A stretch of DNA of 64,000 nt from Planosporangium mesophilum (GTDB taxonomy: Bacteria; Actinomycetota; Actinomycetes; Mycobacteriales; Micromonosporaceae): the NCBI RefSeq assembly GCF_016863255.1, contig NZ_BOON01000043.1, forward strand, positions 1 through 64,000, written 5' to 3'. Position numbers and translations under genes: made by a program. Numbering within the stretch: the stretch's first letter is position 1; each line of letters opens with the position of its first letter. The notes under the pieces are model-generated. The model searched no databases and was not told the origin of the DNA. It saw only the letters and a list, made by a program, of their open reading frames with translations. This document shows, in pieces, positions 50,848 to 60,365 of this stretch.

Positions 50848-51647
50848 GGCAGCAGCTTCTCCAGGTACGCACCGACCCCGTCGGCGTCGTTCGCCTCGGT
50901 CACGTCGTCCGCGGCGGCGAGCACCGACGGGTGCGCGTTGGCGACCGCGACGCCGCGGCCTGCCCAGGCGAACATGGGCAGGTCGTTGGGCATGTCACCG
51001 AATGCGACCACCTCGTGCGGCGCCACCCCGAGGCGGTCGGCCACCCAGGCCAGGCCGGCCGCCTTGGTCACCCCCGCCGCCGACACCTCGACGATGCCGC
51101 TGGACGACGAGTGGGTCGCCTCCGCGACCCCGTCCAGCAGGCCGGTGACCAGCCCGTTGAACGCCTCCGGATCCTGCGGGCCGGCGTTCACCAGCAGCTT
51201 CACCGCGGGCTGGGCGACCAACTGGTCCGGTTCCACCGGGTGCACCCCGTCGTGGTCGACCTCCCAGCCGCCGACCTGGTACGCCGGCTCGTGCAGGAGC
51301 ACCCGGCCGCCGTCGGTCTCCACCGCCAGCCGTACGCCGGGCACGGCCGCCCGCAGCCGGGCGGCTGCCTCCGCCAGCGCGGCCGGCGACAGCGGCGTGG
51401 TGTGCAGGATCTTGTCGTCGACCGGGTCGTAAACGGCCGCGCCGTTGGCGACCACGGCCAGCGGCCGGATCGGCAGGTGCGCGTACGCCGGGGGCAGCCA
51501 CCGGATCGGGCGCCCCGTGACCAGCACGACGGTGCTACCGAGGGCCTCGACCCGCACCAGCGCGGCAACGGTACGCGCCCCGATGGTGAAGTCGTTCCGT
51601 ACCAGCGTTCCGTCCAGGTCCGTGGCGACCAGGCGTGCTCTCAGCAT
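50844..51647 (-). CDS. HAD-superfamily hydrolase (Cof type)
   Basis: A 267-residue Cof-type phosphatase. Motif I DLDGTL, motif II VTGRP, motif III with K (VTKAAGLAWV), and motif IV GDMPNDLPMF. Acts on a small phosphorylated metabolite. It overlaps the next HAD gene (same strand) by 7 bases, and the two share motif IV and the end region, so they are tandem paralogues. Confidence 0.9.
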   Translation of the reverse strand: MLRARLVATDLDGTLVRNDFTIGARTVAALVRVEALGSTVVLVTGRPIRWLPPAYAHLPIRPLAVVANGAAVYDPVDDKILHTTPLSPAALAEAAARLRAAVPGVRLAVETDGGRVLLHEPAYQVGGWEVDHDGVHPVEPDQLVAQPAVKLLVNAGPQDPEAFNGLVTGLLDGVAEATHSSSSGIVEVSAAGVTKAAGLAWVADRLGVAPHEVVAFGDMPNDLPMFAWAGRGVAVANAHPSVLAAADDVTEANDADGVGAYLEKLLP

Positions 51648-52531
51648 GCGGTCATCGGCGTCGCGGTCATGGTCGTCGGGGTCAAGGTCGTCGCGGTCAT
51701 CGGAGCCAGGATCGCATCCAGGTAGACGGCTACTCCGTCGGCGTCGTTGGAGAGCGTCACCTGGTCGGCCGCGGCGAGGACGTCCACGTGGGCGTTGGCG
51801 ACGGCGACGCGCGCGAAGCCGGCCCAGGCGAACATCGGCAGGTCGTTGGGCATGTCACCGAAGACGAGGACGTCGTCGGGGTCGACGCCCAGGGTCTGCG
51901 CCACCACGGCCAGACCGCTGGCCTTGTCGACGCCGGGCGGACAGATCTCGATGTACCCGAGTCCGGCCTGGGTGACCGTGGCGACCGAGGGGTCGATCAG
52001 CCGGCGGGCGAGCGCCAGCAACTCGTCGGCGTCGTAGCTGTCGTGGTAGGCGAACCCCTTGATCACCCGACCGGTGAGCGCGTCCGCGCGTACCCTCGCC
52101 TCCACGACCTCCGGGTAGCGCCATGCCGGGTGGACGTCCCCCCACAGCGGCGCCCCCGACTCGTCACCGGCCTCGACCATGACCGAGAGGGGACCCACCT
52201 CGTGCTCCAGGGTCGCGAGCAGGTCGGCGAGGGCCTCGCCGTCGAGCCGCTCGTCGCGCAGCACCAGCGGCGTGTCCGGGTCGGTCAGGTCGACGACCCG
52301 GCTGCCGCCGCCCATCACCAGGAAGTCCGCCGCCGGGATGTCGGCGCGGACCAGTTCGATCAAACGGGGGCCGCGGCCGGTGGCGCCGACGATCGGGATG
52401 CCGGCCGCCTTGACGCGCGCCAGCACCTCATGGGTGTACGGGCCGACCGTGTCATCGCTGCGCACCAGGGTGCCATCGAGATCGGTCGCGATCAGCTTGG
52501 GCAGGCCGGGCCTGGGCTTCTGCTCGGTCAT
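51641..52531 (-). CDS. HAD-superfamily hydrolase (Cof type)
   Basis: A 296-residue paralogue of the next gene. ATDLDGTLVRSDD, GATGRGPR, VDKASGLAVVAQTLGV and GDMPNDLPMFAWAG. ATG 52531 has GGAGG five bases upstream. The last 18 residues are Thr/Met/Ala repeats (TLTPTTMTATPMT) coded by short DNA repeats, an odd tail. First gene of the two-gene operon. Confidence 0.9.
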   Translation of the reverse strand: MTEQKPRPGLPKLIATDLDGTLVRSDDTVGPYTHEVLARVKAAGIPIVGATGRGPRLIELVRADIPAADFLVMGGGSRVVDLTDPDTPLVLRDERLDGEALADLLATLEHEVGPLSVMVEAGDESGAPLWGDVHPAWRYPEVVEARVRADALTGRVIKGFAYHDSYDADELLALARRLIDPSVATVTQAGLGYIEICPPGVDKASGLAVVAQTLGVDPDDVLVFGDMPNDLPMFAWAGFARVAVANAHVDVLAAADQVTLSNDADGVAVYLDAILAPMTATTLTPTTMTATPMTAC

Positions 52532-52627
52532 GCTCGCCTCCTGGCATGGGCGGGCAGCAACCGTACCTCGCCTACCGGGGCGTCGCCCGTACTCCAAGCA
52601 AAGATCGTTCCAACAGGTCGCCACAGA

Positions 52628-52711
52628 AGATCGACCGACGTCCGCATCGGAGGTCGTGGTGTCAGGGTGGTCCCGAGGCCACGACCTCCCGTGCGGACGT
52701 TGTGACGATCT
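52628..52711. terminator. Long interrupted palindrome between serS and the HAD operon
   Basis: Arms AGATCG (52628-52633)/CGATCT, ACGTCCGCA (52638-52646)/TGCGGACGT and GGAGGTCGTGG (52649-52659)/CCACGACCTCC all pair in register around a 19-base loop. It follows the serS stop and should terminate it. It shares GTTGTG-CGATCT with the palindrome at 58.8 kb. Confidence 0.65.
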
Positions 52712-53966
52712 AGCGGGGCTCGATGACGTCCCGGCCGCCGAGGAAGGACTGAAGGGCCTTGGGTACCCGTACCGAGCCGTCCGGCTGCTGGTGGTTCTCC
52801 AGGATCGGGATCAGCCAGCGGGTCGTCGCGAGGGTGCCGTTCAGCGTCGCCGCGGTCTGCGTCCGGCCCTCGGCGTCGCGGTACCGGATGTTGAGCCGCC
52901 GGGCCTGGAACGTGGTGCAGTTCGACGTCGAGGTGACCTCGCGGTACCGCCCCTGCGACGGCACCCACGCCTCGATGTCGTACTTGCGCGCCGCACTCGA
53001 TCCGAGGTCGCCAGCGGCCACGTCGATCACCCGGTAGGGCACCTCGACCTTGGCGAGCATCTCCTCCTGCCAGGCCAGCAGCCGAAGGTGCTCGTCGTGG
53101 GCCTCCTCGGGCCGCACGTACGAGAACATCTCGATCTTGTCGAACTGGTGCACCCGCAGGATTCCGCGCACGTCCTTGCCGTACGAGCCGGCCTCCCGCC
53201 GGAAGCACGTCGACCAGCCGGCGTAGCGCATCGGGCCGTCCAGGTCGAGGATCTCGCCGCTGTGGTACGCCGCGAGCGGCACCTCGGACGTGCCGACGAG
53301 GTACAGGTCGTCAGCTTCGAGACGGTAGATCTCGCTGGCGTGCGCGCCGAGGAAGCCGGTGCCCTCCATCGACTCCGGCTTGACCAACACCGGCGGTACG
53401 ACCGGCGTCAGCCCGTGCTCGACGGCCTGTTGCATCGCGAGCTGGAGCAGCCCCATCTGCAGCAGCGCGCCGACCCCGGTCAGGTAGTAGAACCGGCTGC
53501 CGGACACCTTCGCGCCGCGCTCGACGTCGATCGCGCCCAGCGCCTCACCGAGCTCCAGGTGATCGCGAGGGTTGGCGATCTCGGGTTTCCGCCCGACCTC
53601 GCGCAGCACGACGAAGTCGTCCTCGCCGCCCGGGGGCGCACCCTCCTCCACGACGTTGGACACGGCCATCTGCGCGCGGCGAAGGGCCTCGTCCGCGGCG
53701 TTCGCCGCCGACTCGGCCTCCTTCACCTGCTGGGACAGCTGCTTGGTACGGGCCAGCAGCGCTTCCCGCTCCTCGCCCTTCGCCTTCGGCATCTGCTTGC
53801 CGAGCTGCTTCTGCTCGGCGCGCAACGCCTCGAAGCGGGACACCGCCGACCGGCGGGCCTCGTCGGCGGCGAGCAGCGCGTCGACGGCGCCCTCCGACTC
53901 ACCGCGGGCGCGCTGGCTGGCGCGCAACCGGTCCGGGTCTTCTCGCAGCAGGCGCAGGTCAATCAC
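52710..53966 (-). CDS. serS: Seryl-tRNA synthetase
   Basis: A 418-residue class II synthetase charging tRNA-Ser. N-terminal coiled coil (about 25-100), class II motif 2 ([20 protein letters not shown]), motif 3 ([20 protein letters not shown]) and [11 protein letters not shown]. Length is normal. Start [15 protein letters not shown] is the typical family N-terminus. Confidence 0.96.
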   Translation of the reverse strand: MIDLRLLREDPDRLRASQRARGESEGAVDALLAADEARRSAVSRFEALRAEQKQLGKQMPKAKGEEREALLARTKQLSQQVKEAESAANAADEALRRAQMAVSNVVEEGAPPGGEDDFVVLREVGRKPEIANPRDHLELGEALGAIDVERGAKVSGSRFYYLTGVGALLQMGLLQLAMQQAVEHGLTPVVPPVLVKPESMEGTGFLGAHASEIYRLEADDLYLVGTSEVPLAAYHSGEILDLDGPMRYAGWSTCFRREAGSYGKDVRGILRVHQFDKIEMFSYVRPEEAHDEHLRLLAWQEEMLAKVEVPYRVIDVAAGDLGSSAARKYDIEAWVPSQGRYREVTSTSNCTTFQARRLNIRYRDAEGRTQTAATLNGTLATTRWLIPILENHQQPDGSVRVPKALQSFLGGRDVIEPR

Positions 53967-54026
53967 GATGCGTGAGCTTACCGTTCGGAGGGTCGTCCGC
54001 CCACTTCGATACCGGCCCGTGGCGCG

Positions 54027-55607
54027 TCAGGTGGACCGTCGGGTGTCGGCCAGCACCTGTCGCACCACGTTGCGCCCGGGAATGCCGGTCACCCCACCGC
54101 CGCCGTGCGTGGCCGAGCCGGCCTGGTAGAGCCCGCGTACGGGGGTGCGGAGGTCGGCGTACCCGGCGGCCGGCCGGCAGTGGAACAGTTGTCCCGGGGT
54201 CAGTTCGCCGTGGAAGATGTTGCCGCCGACCAGGCCGTACTCGCGTTCCATGGTGTCCGGACCGATGATCTGGCGACCGATGATCGAGTCGATGAACCCC
54301 GGCGCGACCGTCTCGATCCGCGCGGTCAGGCGGTCGGCGTACGCCGTCAACTCGTCCGGGTGCGGATCCGCCGCCCAGGTGTGCGGCACCCACTGGGTGA
54401 ACGCGCTGACCACGTGCTGACCGGGCGGCGCGAGCGAGTCGTCGAAGACCGAGGGGATGCAGATGTCGGCGAACGGCAGCTCGGCGGCGCGTCCCGCGAC
54501 CGCCTCCTGGTAGGCGTACTCCACGTCGTCGAGCGACTCGGCCAGCGCGATCGTGCCGCCGTAGATCGACGGGTCGTAGTCGGGGTGGGCGGTGAACGTG
54601 GGCAGCTTGTCGACCGCGAAGTTGATTTTGACCGTACCCGAGCGGGTCTGCCACGACTCGATGTCGGCGACGAAGTCGTCGGGCAGGTGCGACCGCTCGA
54701 CGAGCCGCAGGAACGAGATCTTCGGGTGGGCGGTGGTGATGACGGTGCCGGCGGAGATCTCCTCCCCGGATTCGAGCGTGACCCCGCGGACCTTGCCGTC
54801 GGCCACGTCGATGCGGGCGACCGGCGCCTCGATCCGGATCTCGGCGCCGAACGTCCTGGCCGCGCCGGCGATCGCCCGCGTCACGCCGCCCATGCCGCCA
54901 CGGGGGAAGCCCCAGGCCGTGTCGCCGACGTGGTGGTGCAGCATCACGTACGCCGTGCCGGCGCTGCGCGGACCCGCCCAGGTGCCGATCACCCCGGACA
55001 CGCTGAGCACCCCGCGCATCGCGTCGGAGGAGAACCGCTCCTCCGCCAGGTCGGCGATGCTCGCGGTGAACAGTCTGGTCAGGTCGAAGGCCGCGCGTAC
55101 GTCGACCTTGCGCAGCCCGGCCGCCAGCGCCGCCTGCCCCAGCAGGTCGCGCGGGCGCTTGGAGCCGAGCTTCGGCGGTATCGACTCCAGCAGCGGTCCG
55201 ACCAGCCCGCCGAGGTGACCCAGCCAGGCGTTCCAGCGCTCGTACGCCTCGGCGTCCTTGCTGGAGAACTTCGCGATCTCCTTGTACCGCTCCGCGGGGT
55301 CGTTCCGCAGCGACAGGTAACGGCCGTCGCGCCGGGGCGCGAAGTAGGGCCCCTGCGGGTACACGTGGTAGCCGTGCTCGGCGAGCCTCAGGTCGCGGAC
55401 CATGTCCTGGGGCAGCAGGCTGACCACGTACGACAGCGAGGTCACGGTGAAGTCGGGGCCGAACGGGTGCTCCGAGACGGCGGCACCGCCGACCGTGTGC
55501 CGGCGCTCGCAGACCAGCACCCGGCGACCCGCCTTGGCGAGGTACGCCGCGGCGACGAGGCCGTTGTGACCGCCGCCGACCACGATCACGTCGTACGTGG
55601 AGGACAT
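54027..55607 (-). CDS. CrtI-type FAD-dependent oxidoreductase
   Basis: A 526-residue flavoprotein of the phytoene desaturase/GMC-like NAD(P)/FAD family. VIVVGGGHNGLVAAAYLAKA with E (VLVCERR), VGGAAVSEHPFGPDF, GFPRGGMGGVTRAIAGA, and the end QAGSATHGGGGVTGIPGRN. It is not in the carotenoid operon and differs from crtI; members are annotated as pyridine nucleotide-disulfide oxidoreductase PYROXD2-like. ATG 55607 is chosen; GTG 55640 possible. Substrate unknown. Confidence 0.87.
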   Translation of the reverse strand: MSSTYDVIVVGGGHNGLVAAAYLAKAGRRVLVCERRHTVGGAAVSEHPFGPDFTVTSLSYVVSLLPQDMVRDLRLAEHGYHVYPQGPYFAPRRDGRYLSLRNDPAERYKEIAKFSSKDAEAYERWNAWLGHLGGLVGPLLESIPPKLGSKRPRDLLGQAALAAGLRKVDVRAAFDLTRLFTASIADLAEERFSSDAMRGVLSVSGVIGTWAGPRSAGTAYVMLHHHVGDTAWGFPRGGMGGVTRAIAGAARTFGAEIRIEAPVARIDVADGKVRGVTLESGEEISAGTVITTAHPKISFLRLVERSHLPDDFVADIESWQTRSGTVKINFAVDKLPTFTAHPDYDPSIYGGTIALAESLDDVEYAYQEAVAGRAAELPFADICIPSVFDDSLAPPGQHVVSAFTQWVPHTWAADPHPDELTAYADRLTARIETVAPGFIDSIIGRQIIGPDTMEREYGLVGGNIFHGELTPGQLFHCRPAAGYADLRTPVRGLYQAGSATHGGGGVTGIPGRNVVRQVLADTRRST

Positions 55608-55653
55608 CCTGTGATCGTGCCCGGCGGATGTGATCTTCACAACTGCGGACTGG

Positions 55654-56790
55654 TCATACGACCGGAGCCGGCACGATCCGGTTCAACTGGACGCCCAGCC
55701 GCTCACCGGTCTCGGTGGCCCGCTTGCGCAGCGTCGCGAGCTTCACCGCGACCTCCTGGGCGCGCGTCGGTCGCTCGTCCCAGAGCCGGTCCACCTCGGC
55801 CAGCAGTGGGCCGGCTGCCTCGCGCACCACTCCACGCAGCGTCGGGGCGCCGACCTGCTGGGCGAAGTCGAAGACCTTCCCGGCGTACGGCAGCGGCAGC
55901 ATCGGTACCCCGGCCATCGCGGCGAAGATCAGGAAGTGCAGTCGCATACCCACGGCCAGGTCGATGTGGCGCATCAGGCCCAGGATCTCGCTGGGCCGGT
56001 AGGTGCCGTGCAGCACCCGGCACCGGTCCGCGGCGGTCATGTACGACAGCACGCCGTGGGCATGGCCGATGTCCTGGCGCTCCATCGGAACGAACAGCAC
56101 GTGGGCGCCGAGCCGGTGGACCAGGAAGTCGCCGACGTGGGCCAGGAGCTGGTGGTACGCGTCGACGTCGAGGGTGTGCGCCGCGCGCCCCGGTTCGCGC
56201 ACGCTCATGCCGACCCACCGCCGCCCGTCGGGTAGCCACTCCCCCTCCAGCGCGTCACCGTTGAACTCCTCCGGCTTCAGCAGCAGCGCCGGATCGGCGG
56301 TCACCGCCACCGGGCACCGCACCCCGGCGTCCTCCAGCGCCAGCTTGGAGCCCTCGTCGCGCACGGTGATCTCCACGCAGCGGTGCAGGATGGAACGGGC
56401 CATCCCACGGTCGAGCTCCTCGGTCAGCGGGCCGGCGCCCAACGCGTACGCGAACACCGGCACTCCGCACTCCTGCGCCTCGGCGACGAACCGAAGGTAA
56501 CGGCGGGCCTCCGTGTCGTAGAGGATCCCGCCGCCGCCGAGGACCAGCAGGTCGACCCGGCGCACGGCCTGGCCTCTACTTTCACGGTCCATCCCCTCCC
56601 AGCCGGTCGTATCGACGTCGGGGAACGCCCGGCGGGTGTGCTCGGGGTCACGCGAGAAGACCAGGACCCGGGCGTCTGGTCGGCGGCGGCGTAGATCGGA
56701 GAGCAGGCCCGTCAGGATCGCCTCGTCGCCGAGATTCATCCCGCCGTACGAGCCGAGTACCCCCACGGTCAGGACGTGGTCGTTTGTCAT
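55654..56790 (-). CDS. Polysaccharide pyruvyltransferase family protein (CsaB-like)
   Basis: A 378-residue protein with VGVLGSYGGMNLGDEAIL, VDLLVLGGGGILYD, FAYALGAGPLTEE, ITVRDEGSKLALEDAGV, and VGMRLHFLIFAAMAGVP. Family members such as CsaB add pyruvate ketals to cell-wall polysaccharide using PEP. ATG 56790 with AGGGG upstream. Next to a flavoprotein but not overlapping it; wall target unknown. Confidence 0.88.
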   Translation of the reverse strand: MTNDHVLTVGVLGSYGGMNLGDEAILTGLLSDLRRRRPDARVLVFSRDPEHTRRAFPDVDTTGWEGMDRESRGQAVRRVDLLVLGGGGILYDTEARRYLRFVAEAQECGVPVFAYALGAGPLTEELDRGMARSILHRCVEITVRDEGSKLALEDAGVRCPVAVTADPALLLKPEEFNGDALEGEWLPDGRRWVGMSVREPGRAAHTLDVDAYHQLLAHVGDFLVHRLGAHVLFVPMERQDIGHAHGVLSYMTAADRCRVLHGTYRPSEILGLMRHIDLAVGMRLHFLIFAAMAGVPMLPLPYAGKVFDFAQQVGAPTLRGVVREAAGPLLAEVDRLWDERPTRAQEVAVKLATLRKRATETGERLGVQLNRIVPAPVV

Positions 56791-57096
56791 CACCCGGTCC
56801 CCTGGCATCAAGCGCTGCGTCGCGCGGCATATCCCCACCCGCAGCCCGCCGCTGTCACCGCCTGGCCGACCGCCACCGGCCACGATCGGCGCACAGGATC
56901 AACGCATCCGATCAACGCCAGAGGTCGACATCACCCTGCCTCGGATAAAACTGCCGGTCAGCGCGGTGTTGGCTACCCAAAGCGTTGGAGCCCACACCGA
57001 CCGAGACTCCCCTCCTCTCATGATCCTGGCGAGTTTGTGGGCTATGACCCAACAAACTCTTCAGGATCATGAAGCGGGTCGGCTAGCGTCGCAGTT
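56791..57096. other. Divergent intergenic region with a long palindrome
   Basis: About 300 bases between the pyruvyltransferase and OsmC starts. No gene. It carries the palindrome at 57018-57072 just before the OsmC gene. Confidence 0.5.
57018..57072. repeat. Palindrome upstream of the OsmC gene
   Basis: TCATGATCCTG (57018-57028) pairs with CAGGATCATGA (57062-57072), and GAGTTTGT (57031-57038) with ACAAACTC (57052-57059), then GG/CC; the centre is 13 bases. It ends 24 bp before the OsmC start, overlapping the likely leader, so it may be an operator, attenuator or REP-like element. Confidence 0.65.
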
Positions 57097-57522
57097 ATGC
57101 CAACTCGCACCTCATCCGCCCAATGGCAGGGCTCGCTGAAAGACGGCTCTGGCACCATGGCCCTCGGCTCCGGCGCCTTCGAGGGGCCGTACTCGTTCCC
57201 GTCGCGGTTCGAGAACGGTCAGGGCACCAACCCGGAGGAGCTCATCGCGGCAGCCCACGCGGGCTGTTTCTCGATGGCGTTCTCGAACATGCTGTCGCAG
57301 GCCGGCCACGTACCGACCTCGGTTGATACCAAGGCATCGGTCCACCTCGAGAAGACCGACGCCGGTTTCGGGATCACCCGCATCGATCTGGTCACCCGCG
57401 CCGACGTGCCCGGCGTCAACTCCGACGAGTTCCAGAAGCTGGCCGAGCAGGCAAAGGCCAACTGCCCCGTCTCCAAGGCGCTGGCGGCCGTCGACATCAC
57501 GCTCGACGCCACGCTCGTCTGA
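57097..57522 (+). CDS. OsmC-family peroxiredoxin
   Basis: A 141-residue OsmC/Ohr protein that reduces organic hydroperoxides. The catalytic Cys pair is C57 (AHAGCFSMAFSNML) and C123 (KANCPVSKAL). TNPEELIAAAHAGC is the OsmC form. Cytoplasmic dimer. A palindrome in the leader may regulate it. Confidence 0.93.
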   Translation: MPTRTSSAQWQGSLKDGSGTMALGSGAFEGPYSFPSRFENGQGTNPEELIAAAHAGCFSMAFSNMLSQAGHVPTSVDTKASVHLEKTDAGFGITRIDLVTRADVPGVNSDEFQKLAEQAKANCPVSKALAAVDITLDATLV

Positions 57523-57616
57523 CCGCTCCGGCTCGGTGGCGCCCCACGCGACGATCGCGTGGGGCGCCACCGTGTCTACGGTTCCCGTCCCGGCGCCGGG
57601 CGGGCACAATACGCAC

Positions 57617-57970
57617 GTGCCGGTTGAGATGACCCGCCCCCGGTTCGAGGAGCTCGTGGGTGAGGCGCTCGACGAGGTGCCCGCCGAGCTGCTCGGGCTG
57701 ATGGACAACGTCGTGATCCTGGTCGAGGACGACCCGCCCCCGGACGAGCCGGGGTTGCTGGGCATCTACGAGGGGTACGCCCTCACCGAGCGCGGCTGGG
57801 ACTACTCCGGCGTGCTCCCCGACCGCATCCTCATCTACCGCAACCCCATCCTCGCCATCTGCGAGACCGACGACGACGTCGTCGAGGAGGTCGCGGTGAC
57901 GGTGGTACACGAGATCGCCCACCACTTCGGTATCGACGACGCGCGGCTGCACGAGCTCGGCTGGGGCTGA
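57617..57970 (+). CDS. Small zinc metallopeptidase (zincin-1 family)
   Basis: A 117-residue member of the minimal metallopeptidase family PF06262: MTRPRFEELVGEALDEVP, then the zinc site TVVHEIAHHFGIDDARLHELG (HExxH plus distal His/Glu). The GTG at 57617 or ATG 57629 may be the start. Family function is unknown. It lies 58 bp before the AIM24 gene on the same strand. Confidence 0.88.
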   Translation: MPVEMTRPRFEELVGEALDEVPAELLGLMDNVVILVEDDPPPDEPGLLGIYEGYALTERGWDYSGVLPDRILIYRNPILAICETDDDVVEEVAVTVVHEIAHHFGIDDARLHELGWG

Positions 57971-58028
57971 CGGTTGACGCCGTCACCTATCGTGGCGGGC
58001 GAGGTACCCACCGGAAGGAAAGAGATCG

Positions 58029-58763
58029 ATGCGCAGCGCACTGTTTGCCGCCGAAAACATGGAGAAGGAGTCCGAGCAGCCCGGCCTACGGCTGCAGAAC
58101 TCCAAGATGCTCAAGGTCGAGCTCAACGGCGAGATCATGGCCCGGACCGGCTCGATGGTCGCCTACCAGGGACAGATGCAGTTCCAGGCGCTGGGCTCGG
58201 GTGGCATGGGCAAGTGGCTCAAGCAGAAGCTGACCGGTGAGGGCGTACCCCTGATGAAGATCGCCGGTCGCGGCGACCTCTTCCTCGCCAACCGCGCGGC
58301 CGACGTCCACCTGATCGACCTGGAGCCGGGCGACTCCGTCACGATCAACGGCTCCAACGTGCTCGCGTTCGAGCCGACGCTGAAGTACGACATCAAGATG
58401 GTCCAGGGCCTGGGCATGTTCTCCAGCGCCGGCATGTTCAACTGCGTCTTCTCGGGCCACGGTCGGATCGCCATCACGACCGAGGGCACGCCGGTGGTCC
58501 TGAACGTCGACGCGCCCACCTACGCCGACCCGCAGGCGGCGATCTGCTGGTCGACGAGTCTGCAGACCGGCTACCACCGCGCCGACCAGATCGGCATCGG
58601 CACGCTGCTGGGCCGTACCACGGGTGAGGCGTTCACGATGAGCTTCGCCGGCCAGGGCTTCGTGGTCGTACAGCCGTCGGAGGAGTTCCCCGGCGGGCTG
58701 GGCGGCAACGGCGGTGGGCAGCAGAACCAGGGCGGCGGTCTGCTCGGCGGCATCTTCGACTGA
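58029..58763 (+). CDS. AIM24 family protein
   Basis: A 244-residue beta-helix-like protein: LKVELNGEIMARTGSMVAYQ, MKIAGRGDLFLANRAADVHL, GMFNCVFSGHGRIAITTEG and YADPQAAICWSTSLQTGY. AIM24 was first named from yeast mitochondria; bacterial role unknown. A Gly/Gln-rich tail follows. GGAAGGAA ribosome site upstream. Confidence 0.9.
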   Translation: MRSALFAAENMEKESEQPGLRLQNSKMLKVELNGEIMARTGSMVAYQGQMQFQALGSGGMGKWLKQKLTGEGVPLMKIAGRGDLFLANRAADVHLIDLEPGDSVTINGSNVLAFEPTLKYDIKMVQGLGMFSSAGMFNCVFSGHGRIAITTEGTPVVLNVDAPTYADPQAAICWSTSLQTGYHRADQIGIGTLLGRTTGEAFTMSFAGQGFVVVQPSEEFPGGLGGNGGGQQNQGGGLLGGIFD

Positions 58764-58780
58764 CCCCGGCGGGACCGGCA

Positions 58781-58815
58781 GGATCGGCACAACTTCGCCG
58801 AAGTTGTGCCGATCC
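58781..58815. terminator. Perfect 17-bp-arm palindrome between AIM24 and pheA genes
   Basis: 58781-58797 and 58799-58815 are perfect inverses with one base between. A third half-arm (GTTGTGCCGATC) follows at 58819-58830. It separates two convergent genes, fitting a bidirectional terminator. Confidence 0.75.
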
Positions 58816-58834
58816 CGCGTTGTGCCGATCTTTG

Positions 58835-59776
58835 CTAGGACGGCTCGCCGGCACGGATCCGGGCCAGCCAGGCGGCGGCGTCGGCGAAGTCCGCGTCCGA
58901 GGCGCCCGGCGGCGTGGGCGCCGGGCGGTCCGCCCCGGCCCGCGGGTACGAGCCGAGGAAGCGAACTTCGGCGCAGACCCGGCGCAGGCCCTGCAGCGCC
59001 TCGCCCATCCGTACCTCGGCCACGTGACCCGAGCAGTCCAGAAAGAACACGTACCGACCGAGCCGCTCGCCGGTCGGGCGGGACTCGATCCGGGTCAGGT
59101 TGACCCCGCGTACCGCGAGCTCGGTGAGGACCGCGAGCAGCGCCCCGACCCGGTCGTGCGCGATGTACACCGCGAGGGTGGTCAGGTCGTTCCCGGTCGG
59201 CTGGGGCGGCGGGCCGGGCCGCGACACGAGCGCGAACCGGGTGACGGCGTCGGGGTGGTCGGCGATGTCCTTGGCCAGCACGGCCAACCGTTCCCGACCC
59301 GCGCCGATCGGCGCGCAGATCGCCGCGTCGTACTCCCCGGCCGCGGCGGCCTGCGCCGCCGCCCCGTTGGAGAGCGCGTCGACCACGGTGGCCGACGGTA
59401 CGTGCGCCTGCAGCCACCGCCGGCACTGCGCGCTCGCCTGCGGGTGGGCGGCGATGGACCGGATTCCGTCGAGGGCCAGCTCGGCCCGCGCGCCGAGCAC
59501 GAACTGCACCGGGATCACGACCTCGCGGGTGATCACGAGCGGCGCCCCGTCGGCCAGCTCGTCGAGGGTGACTCCGACCTGGCCGCCGATCGAGTTCTCC
59601 AGCGGTACCAGCGCCGCGTCGGCGTCACCGGCGCGGACCGCGTCCAGCGCCTCCGGCACGCTGCGCGCCGGGGTACGGGTGCCGCGCTCCGCGGCCGGGA
59701 TCGTACGCAGCGCCTGCTCGGTGAAGGTGCCCTCGGGGCCGAGATAGACGAAGCGGGTCGACGGTACGCCGGGCAT
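58835..59776 (-). CDS. pheA: Prephenate dehydratase
   Basis: A 313-residue enzyme converting prephenate to phenylpyruvate in phenylalanine synthesis. Catalytic domain: FVYLGPEGTFTEQALR, DAALVPLENSIGGQV, and the ACT regulatory domain with LTRIESRPTGERLGRY (ESRP motif for Phe feedback). No chorismate mutase domain, as usual in actinobacteria. Confidence 0.95.
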   Translation of the reverse strand: MPGVPSTRFVYLGPEGTFTEQALRTIPAAERGTRTPARSVPEALDAVRAGDADAALVPLENSIGGQVGVTLDELADGAPLVITREVVIPVQFVLGARAELALDGIRSIAAHPQASAQCRRWLQAHVPSATVVDALSNGAAAQAAAAGEYDAAICAPIGAGRERLAVLAKDIADHPDAVTRFALVSRPGPPPQPTGNDLTTLAVYIAHDRVGALLAVLTELAVRGVNLTRIESRPTGERLGRYVFFLDCSGHVAEVRMGEALQGLRRVCAEVRFLGSYPRAGADRPAPTPPGASDADFADAAAWLARIRAGEPS

Positions 59777-59820
59777 GGTGCGGTCCCTCTCTCAGTCTGA
59801 CGTCGAGGAGCGTATCCCGC

Positions 59821-60333
59821 CTACTGGCAGTGTGCGGCGGCGACGATGCCGGCCGGCGCCGCGCCCTTGACCTCCGGCGTACATACGTACGTGCCGGCCG
59901 TCACGATCGTGAGCGAGTCGGCGCCGCCGCGCGACACCACCTGTAGCCGGCCCTGGCCCGGGAAGTCCAGCAGGGTGTACTGCCATGAGCCCGCGCAGAC
60001 CGGCCCGGCGACCACGCGGGGACTCGTGCTCGGCGGCCGCAGGTCGGGGTCCCGGCGCAGCGCCGTGATCACCTGGCTGGCGCTCGGCCGGCCGGCGCAG
60101 GGCGACGCGGTGACATCCGTCGGCGCGGTGGTCGCCGGTCCGGGGTACGAAGGCTCCGGCATCGTGGGGTACGGGTTCTCGTCGCTCGGCGACATCGCCG
60201 GGCCGGGCGGCGTCGACGGACTCGCGTGCGGCCTCGGGAGGGGCTCGACCCGGCCGCAGCCGGCCGTCGCCATCACGATCGTCGCCACCGCCGCCGTGAG
60301 CGCCGCGCCGGTCGGTGCCTTCGACTCGCTCAC
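59821..60333 (-). CDS. Hypothetical lipoprotein
   Basis: A 170-residue secreted protein with a lipobox (MATAGC), a Pro/Ser linker with PEPSYPGPATT, and a small domain with four Cys (SPCAGRPSASQVITALR, GPVCAGSWQYTLLDF, GTYVCTPE, AAHCQ). GTG start after GGGGAGGG. Unknown function. Confidence 0.72.
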   Translation of the reverse strand: MSESKAPTGAALTAAVATIVMATAGCGRVEPLPRPHASPSTPPGPAMSPSDENPYPTMPEPSYPGPATTAPTDVTASPCAGRPSASQVITALRRDPDLRPPSTSPRVVAGPVCAGSWQYTLLDFPGQGRLQVVSRGGADSLTIVTAGTYVCTPEVKGAAPAGIVAAAHCQ

Positions 60334-60365
60334 GATCCCTCCCCGTCCGGCCGGTCTGAGGCCGG

